Shown one piece after another: positions 16,201-17,983 of a stretch of 17,983 nucleotides of DNA. The notes under the pieces are model-generated. The model searched no databases. It had not been told where the DNA came from and saw nothing but the letters and a program-made list of their open reading frames with translations. The DNA comes from CAYYNP01 sp964472545 (GTDB lineage: Bacteria > Planctomycetota > Planctomycetia > Pirellulales > Thermoguttaceae). The stretch lies in NCBI GenBank assembly GCA_964472545.1, contig CAYYNP010000209.1:1-17983 (forward strand), given 5' to 3'. Made by a program: the position numbers and the translations under genes. How positions within the stretch are numbered: position 1 is the stretch's first letter; each line of letters starts with the position of its first letter.

Positions 16201-16302
16201 GACGTTCGGATCGACCTTCTCGACGTAGCCGCCCTGGCGGATCTCGCGCGGCTTGGTCGGATCGTCTTCGGCCGCTTGGCCAGCCGTGAAGAGCAAGAAC
16301 AT
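13273..16302 (-). CDS. PVC-type membrane-bound dehydrogenase with HEAT repeats and C-terminal haem c site
   Basis: About 1009 residues counted from ATG 16302. The N-terminal half is the propeller-like dehydrogenase domain typical of Planctomycetes and Verrucomicrobia. It has AFHLAPGFRIETAAAEPLV, DADGRMYVAEM, the Asp-rich EDGDGDGRFD and KDTDGDGRAD loops that may bind calcium, and PDGTLYMADMYREVYEHP. The middle part (about 460-850) is alpha-helical HEAT-like repeats. The C-terminus carries a c-type haem motif, CAKCH at 889-893, with a possible distal ligand M985 in LSIMPEG. It is probably periplasmic and passes electrons from an unknown oxidised substrate. The start is doubtful: ATG 16302 leaves a very short signal (MFLLFTAGQA), and TTG 16305 adds little. 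Farther starts at 16395, 16410 and 16527 would run through repeat DNA. There is no Shine-Dalgarno at 16302. Confidence 0.88.
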   Translation of the reverse strand: MFLLFTAGQAAEDDPTKPREIRQGGYVEKVDPNVDYKDRLPRIPPKEPAESLKAFHLAPGFRIETAAAEPLVRDAVDMTFDADGRMYVAEMIPYAEGGTSAFGSPGGRVSMLEDGDGDGRFDRSTVFVDQLVWPTGLTCFDGGVFIVAAPDILYCKDTDGDGRADVGEVVITGFALTNPNALPNSLRWGLDGRIHGMTSTAGGLLRAVKWEKGGEGRGAEAVQARGRDFSFHPRTGELRLESGGSQFGMTFDDWGRKFESSNSAPIEMVMYDDRYLARNPTLAAPSPLVRIWTDGMTVYRTSPPEPWRVVRTEMRIGGVFSGPVEGGGKPAGYFTAACGVTIYRGNAYPAAFRGNAFVCEGAGNLVHRMRLERAGVGFTAHRTEQGREFLTSDEIWFRPIQFTNAPDGTLYMADMYREVYEHPDAVPPSVKKHLDLTAGNDRGRIYRIVPEGFRQPRPPRLSEASTAELVQLLEHPNGWHRTTASRLLYERQDRGAIDLLGKLAAESSSPLGRMHATHALAGIETASAQTRLTDVVLARLGDEHPRVREHAVRLAERVLDDSPAVREKLYAMPADDDARVRYQLAFTLGEIPGTQATASLARIAARDAGDSWVRMAVLSSSTGRTGELFSSLAADAAWRHTAPARTLLEQLAEQTGLQNRGDQVAEVLGVLDGLAEDDQSLAQAVVRGFSGGLAKAGSPLRSQVAGGSKAGLLLAALVEQSKTAAADSDLAVSRRTEAVRSLALASFDDARDVLGELLDGRQPQEVQVAALRTLGRFRHEDVAPMVVAAWSGFTPRVRGEAAEALFARADRLPVLLAAIEEKRIAPAQLDPARVQFLLAHPAEEIRIVAERLLGGAKLARREKVVAAYRDALKLTGDTTRGKAAFKQECAKCHKLEGEGYDLGLPLGTVSSRGREGILLQILDPNRDVNPSYLNYVVLTDDGLSITGMITAETATSITLTRAEGEADTVLRAEIEEMQNTGLSIMPEGLEEQLSRQDVADVIEYLMSIE

Positions 16303-16311
16303 CAAGAGTAG

Positions 16312-16328
16312 GGTGCGTGAAACGCACC
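16312..16328. repeat. GGTGCGT-GAA-ACGCACC hairpin at the dehydrogenase start
   Basis: A 7-bp palindrome with a 3-base loop lies 10-26 bases before ATG 16302, where a ribosome-binding site would be expected. It could hide or replace the original start region of the dehydrogenase gene. Confidence 0.7.
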
Positions 16329-16349
16329 GACAGCATCCGGGCCAGTAAA

Positions 16350-16508
16350 GGGTGGCTGGGGCAAAGCGCAGCGGTGCCCCAGAAGATCTCGGCATCCGGC
16401 AAATGTGCATGAAGCGCCAACGGCAGTGGGGTGGCTGGCGGCCCAGCGCAGCGAGGCCCCAGGCGCGGCGATTCCCTGGGGCACCGCTGCGCTTTGCCCC
16501 AGCCACCC
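16350..16508. repeat. 159-bp element with 33-bp perfect terminal inverted repeats
   Basis: The sequence at 16350-16382 (GGGTGGCTGGGGCAAAGCGC, then AGCGGTGCCCCAG) is exactly complementary to 16476-16508. A third, imperfect copy at 16428-16462 (GGGTGGCTGGCGGCCCAGCG...) lies between them in the same orientation as the first. The element fills most of the 214-base gap between the ceramidase-like and dehydrogenase genes. No obvious target-site duplication flanks it and no transposase is present, so it looks like a non-autonomous MITE or composite REP element. Confidence 0.88.
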
Positions 16509-16516
16509 CTCTACAC

Positions 16517-17878
16517 TTATTGAACATCGAGCAACTCCCGGATCACCGCCTTCAATGCCGCCTCCGACTTCTTCCCCGCCCGCGACGCCGTTGGTTCGTA
16601 GCCGCCTTCGGAAAACGACTTCTCCGTGCAAATGTAGCCCGGGGCCAAGTCGCTGTACGCCGCCACGGCAAGGAAATCGTCCGGCCGCAGGCCCTGGGCG
16701 TAGAGCTGAAACGCAACCATCGTCTCGCCCGGCAAGTGCAGCATCCGCACGTCGCCGATCACCAGCAGGCTGCAATCGATCGGCCGCTCGATCCGCTCTG
16801 AAAACGCTACCCGCGTGGCCGCCCGAATGCGGGCGACGGTCTTCGCGTCGACGTCTTCGAGCGTTGCCCGGTTTTCTGCCACCGTGTAGCCGGCGTCGTC
16901 GCGCAGCGGCAGCCGCAACGCCGCGGTCCGCCATTGCAGCGTTTCGGCCGGCGCGAAACGGGTCGCGGCCACCGCGGCCTCCATGCCCGCCAGCAACCGT
17001 TCGGTCAACTCGTCGCGGGCCCGCCGCGAGCGGTCGTTGTATTTGCCCATCGCCACGTCGCCGGCACAACCGGTGAAGTAGATCTGCGGCACGCCCTCCT
17101 TCTTCTGAAGTCTCTCGCGAGCAAACCCCGGCACGTCGCTGCACGCCCGGGGGTCGCCGTAGAAACTCTGTGGATGGGTCGCGTAGTAGTGCATCCGCAC
17201 CAACGGCTTCTCGCCCCGGGCAAGCGTGATCGTCTTGAGCATGGGGTCGATCACCCCTTCGGTCATCGCCCGCAACGCCGGATCGGTACAGGAACTCATC
17301 CGCGAGCGGACCTTGCCGCCTTCGATGGGTATTCGTCGGGTGGAAGCCACGCGATCGACGCGCGCCGTGCCGGTGCCGATCCGATCGAACGGCTGGAAGT
17401 GCCCGAGCGACTCCTTCACGGCCGCGGCCAATCGGTCGGTCACGCGATCGAGGAACTCGAAGTCGACGTACGGAGGTGACTTCGCGGTTCGGTCGAGCAG
17501 CCGCTGGGCGTCGCCATCGGTGTAGGGGGCCGTGTGTTGGTGGACGCAATGGACGGTGACGTTCGTCGGCTCGGTGTCGGCCGCCTCGGCGATCTTCCGC
17601 CGGAACAACTCGTACGACGAATTGCACAGCCCGCACCAATCGACCGCACACAGCACCACCCGCCGCCGTCCGTCGTCGACCACGACGCCCTTGGCCAGCA
17701 ACGGGTCCTCGACCGTCTCGACCGGCGTGATCCAAATCAGCGGATGACCACCAACCGGCGGCGTGACGTCGCAACGGAACGTGGCCACGCGGAGTTCAGC
17801 GTTCGCAGCGTCGGGCGCGATGACTGCGCAAGACAGAATTGAGGCCGACAGCAAGAGTCGTTGCAGCGCGTAATGCAT
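16517..17878 (-). CDS. Secreted neutral/alkaline ceramidase-like protein
   Basis: A 453-residue protein with a clear Sec signal (LLLSASILSCAVIA, cleavage after ANA at 27). The start is ATG at 17878 with AGGAGG 8 bases before it. Its layout matches the N-terminal, catalytic-domain part of neutral/alkaline ceramidases: CDVTPPVGGHPL (36-47), VDWCGLCNSSYE (79-90), a His-rich VHQHTAPYTDGD (112-123), HYYATHPQSFYGD (230-242), CAGDVAMGKYND (271-282) and LPGETMVAFQLYAQ (382-395). Known ceramidases bind zinc through two His, one Glu and one Tyr; H113 or H115, H235, E385 and Y408 or Y415 are candidates here. The catalytic Ser of the GDVSPN-type motif appears as Ala276, so true ceramidase activity is doubtful. 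Many planctomycete relatives have no known substrate. A promoter lies just upstream. Confidence 0.85.
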   Translation of the reverse strand: MHYALQRLLLSASILSCAVIAPDAANAELRVATFRCDVTPPVGGHPLIWITPVETVEDPLLAKGVVVDDGRRRVVLCAVDWCGLCNSSYELFRRKIAEAADTEPTNVTVHCVHQHTAPYTDGDAQRLLDRTAKSPPYVDFEFLDRVTDRLAAAVKESLGHFQPFDRIGTGTARVDRVASTRRIPIEGGKVRSRMSSCTDPALRAMTEGVIDPMLKTITLARGEKPLVRMHYYATHPQSFYGDPRACSDVPGFARERLQKKEGVPQIYFTGCAGDVAMGKYNDRSRRARDELTERLLAGMEAAVAATRFAPAETLQWRTAALRLPLRDDAGYTVAENRATLEDVDAKTVARIRAATRVAFSERIERPIDCSLLVIGDVRMLHLPGETMVAFQLYAQGLRPDDFLAVAAYSDLAPGYICTEKSFSEGGYEPTASRAGKKSEAALKAVIRELLDVQ

Positions 17879-17899
17879 GAGGGAATCCTCCTGCGTCCC

Positions 17900-17928
17900 A
17901 CAATATCCGACACAGAGGGATTTCGCAA
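17900..17928 (-). promoter_or_regulatory. Possible promoter of the ceramidase-like gene
   Basis: On the minus strand, TTGCGA (17928-17923) and TATTGT (17905-17900) are 17 bases apart, placing transcription start roughly 15 bases before the ATG at 17878. Each box matches four of six consensus bases. Confidence 0.4.
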
Positions 17929-17936
17929 CACAAAGC

Positions 17937-17953
17937 CGCGACCGGTGGTCGCG
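17937..17953. repeat. CGCGACC-GGT-GGTCGCG hairpin
   Basis: A 7-bp perfect palindrome with a 3-base loop lies just upstream of the predicted ceramidase-gene promoter. It belongs to none of the other palindrome families in the window. Confidence 0.75.
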
Positions 17954-17964
17954 CCATTGTGGCA

Positions 17965-17983
17965 GGGTGGCTGGGGCAGAGCG
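17965..17983. repeat. Truncated copy of the GGGTGGCTGGGGC element at the window edge
   Basis: The last 19 bases, GGGTGGCTGGGGCAGAGCG, match the first 19 bases of the inverted repeat at 16350 with one change (CAAAGCG to CAGAGCG). The remainder lies outside the window. Confidence 0.75.

Noticed and set aside
16350..16508. CRISPR array
   Set aside because: There are only three copies, one inverted and one imperfect, without regular spacers or nearby cas genes.
16302..17774. 490-codon minus-strand open frame
   Set aside because: It overlaps the ceramidase-like gene in another frame and reads as Arg/Gly-rich shadow sequence through the repeats.

Overview
The window is GC-rich bacterial DNA that looks like a planctomycete, probably of the Pirellulales type. 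The evidence is the gene families together: a PVC-type dehydrogenase with HEAT repeats and a C-terminal CxxCH haem site, two secreted sulfatases, a Tat-exported Gfo/Idh/MocA oxidoreductase, an exported methyltransferase/PQQ-propeller fusion, a PEP-CTERM propeller, and many intergenic palindromes. The assignment comes from gene content only; there is no rRNA or other marker gene.

Layout. (1) 1-1119, + strand: the 3' end of a methyl-accepting chemotaxis protein, then a CheW adaptor, closed by a hairpin terminator at 1152-1182. (2) 1253-10867, - strand, transcribed right to left: Gfo/Idh/MocA oxidoreductase, a double TIM-barrel sugar-isomerase-like protein, an SGSH-like sulfatase, an arylsulfatase-type sulfatase whose TTG start overlaps the previous stop, and the methyltransferase/PQQ-propeller fusion. 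All carry a Sec or Tat signal. (3) 11102-13270, + strand: an FHA-domain protein, a seven-repeat PEP-CTERM surface protein, and a 46-residue single-span membrane protein. (4) 13273-17878, - strand: a ceramidase-like secreted protein, then the PVC-type dehydrogenase.

How the genes may work together. The middle block reads as an exported module acting on a sulfated sugar: two sulfatases remove sulfate, and an oxidoreductase and an isomerase-like protein could oxidise and epimerise or cleave the sugar. The methyltransferase/propeller and the CxxCH dehydrogenase could be redox or binding partners. The pathway is inference; only the domain families are read from sequence.

Four upstream starts are not the real ones. 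Good Shine-Dalgarno sequences place the starts of the propeller fusion (GTG 4531), the first sulfatase (ATG 7517), the second sulfatase (TTG 6111) and the PEP-CTERM protein (ATG 11922) inside longer open frames.

The most striking non-coding feature is that the gaps at 1120-1252, 4532-4707, 7518-7788, 9457-9553, 16303-16516 and 17879-17983 each hold palindromes, mostly of different families. A five-unit 7-bp tandem repeat lies inside a gene at 2587-2621. No tRNA, rRNA, CRISPR array, transposase or phage gene was seen, and no gene-free stretch exceeds 300 bases.
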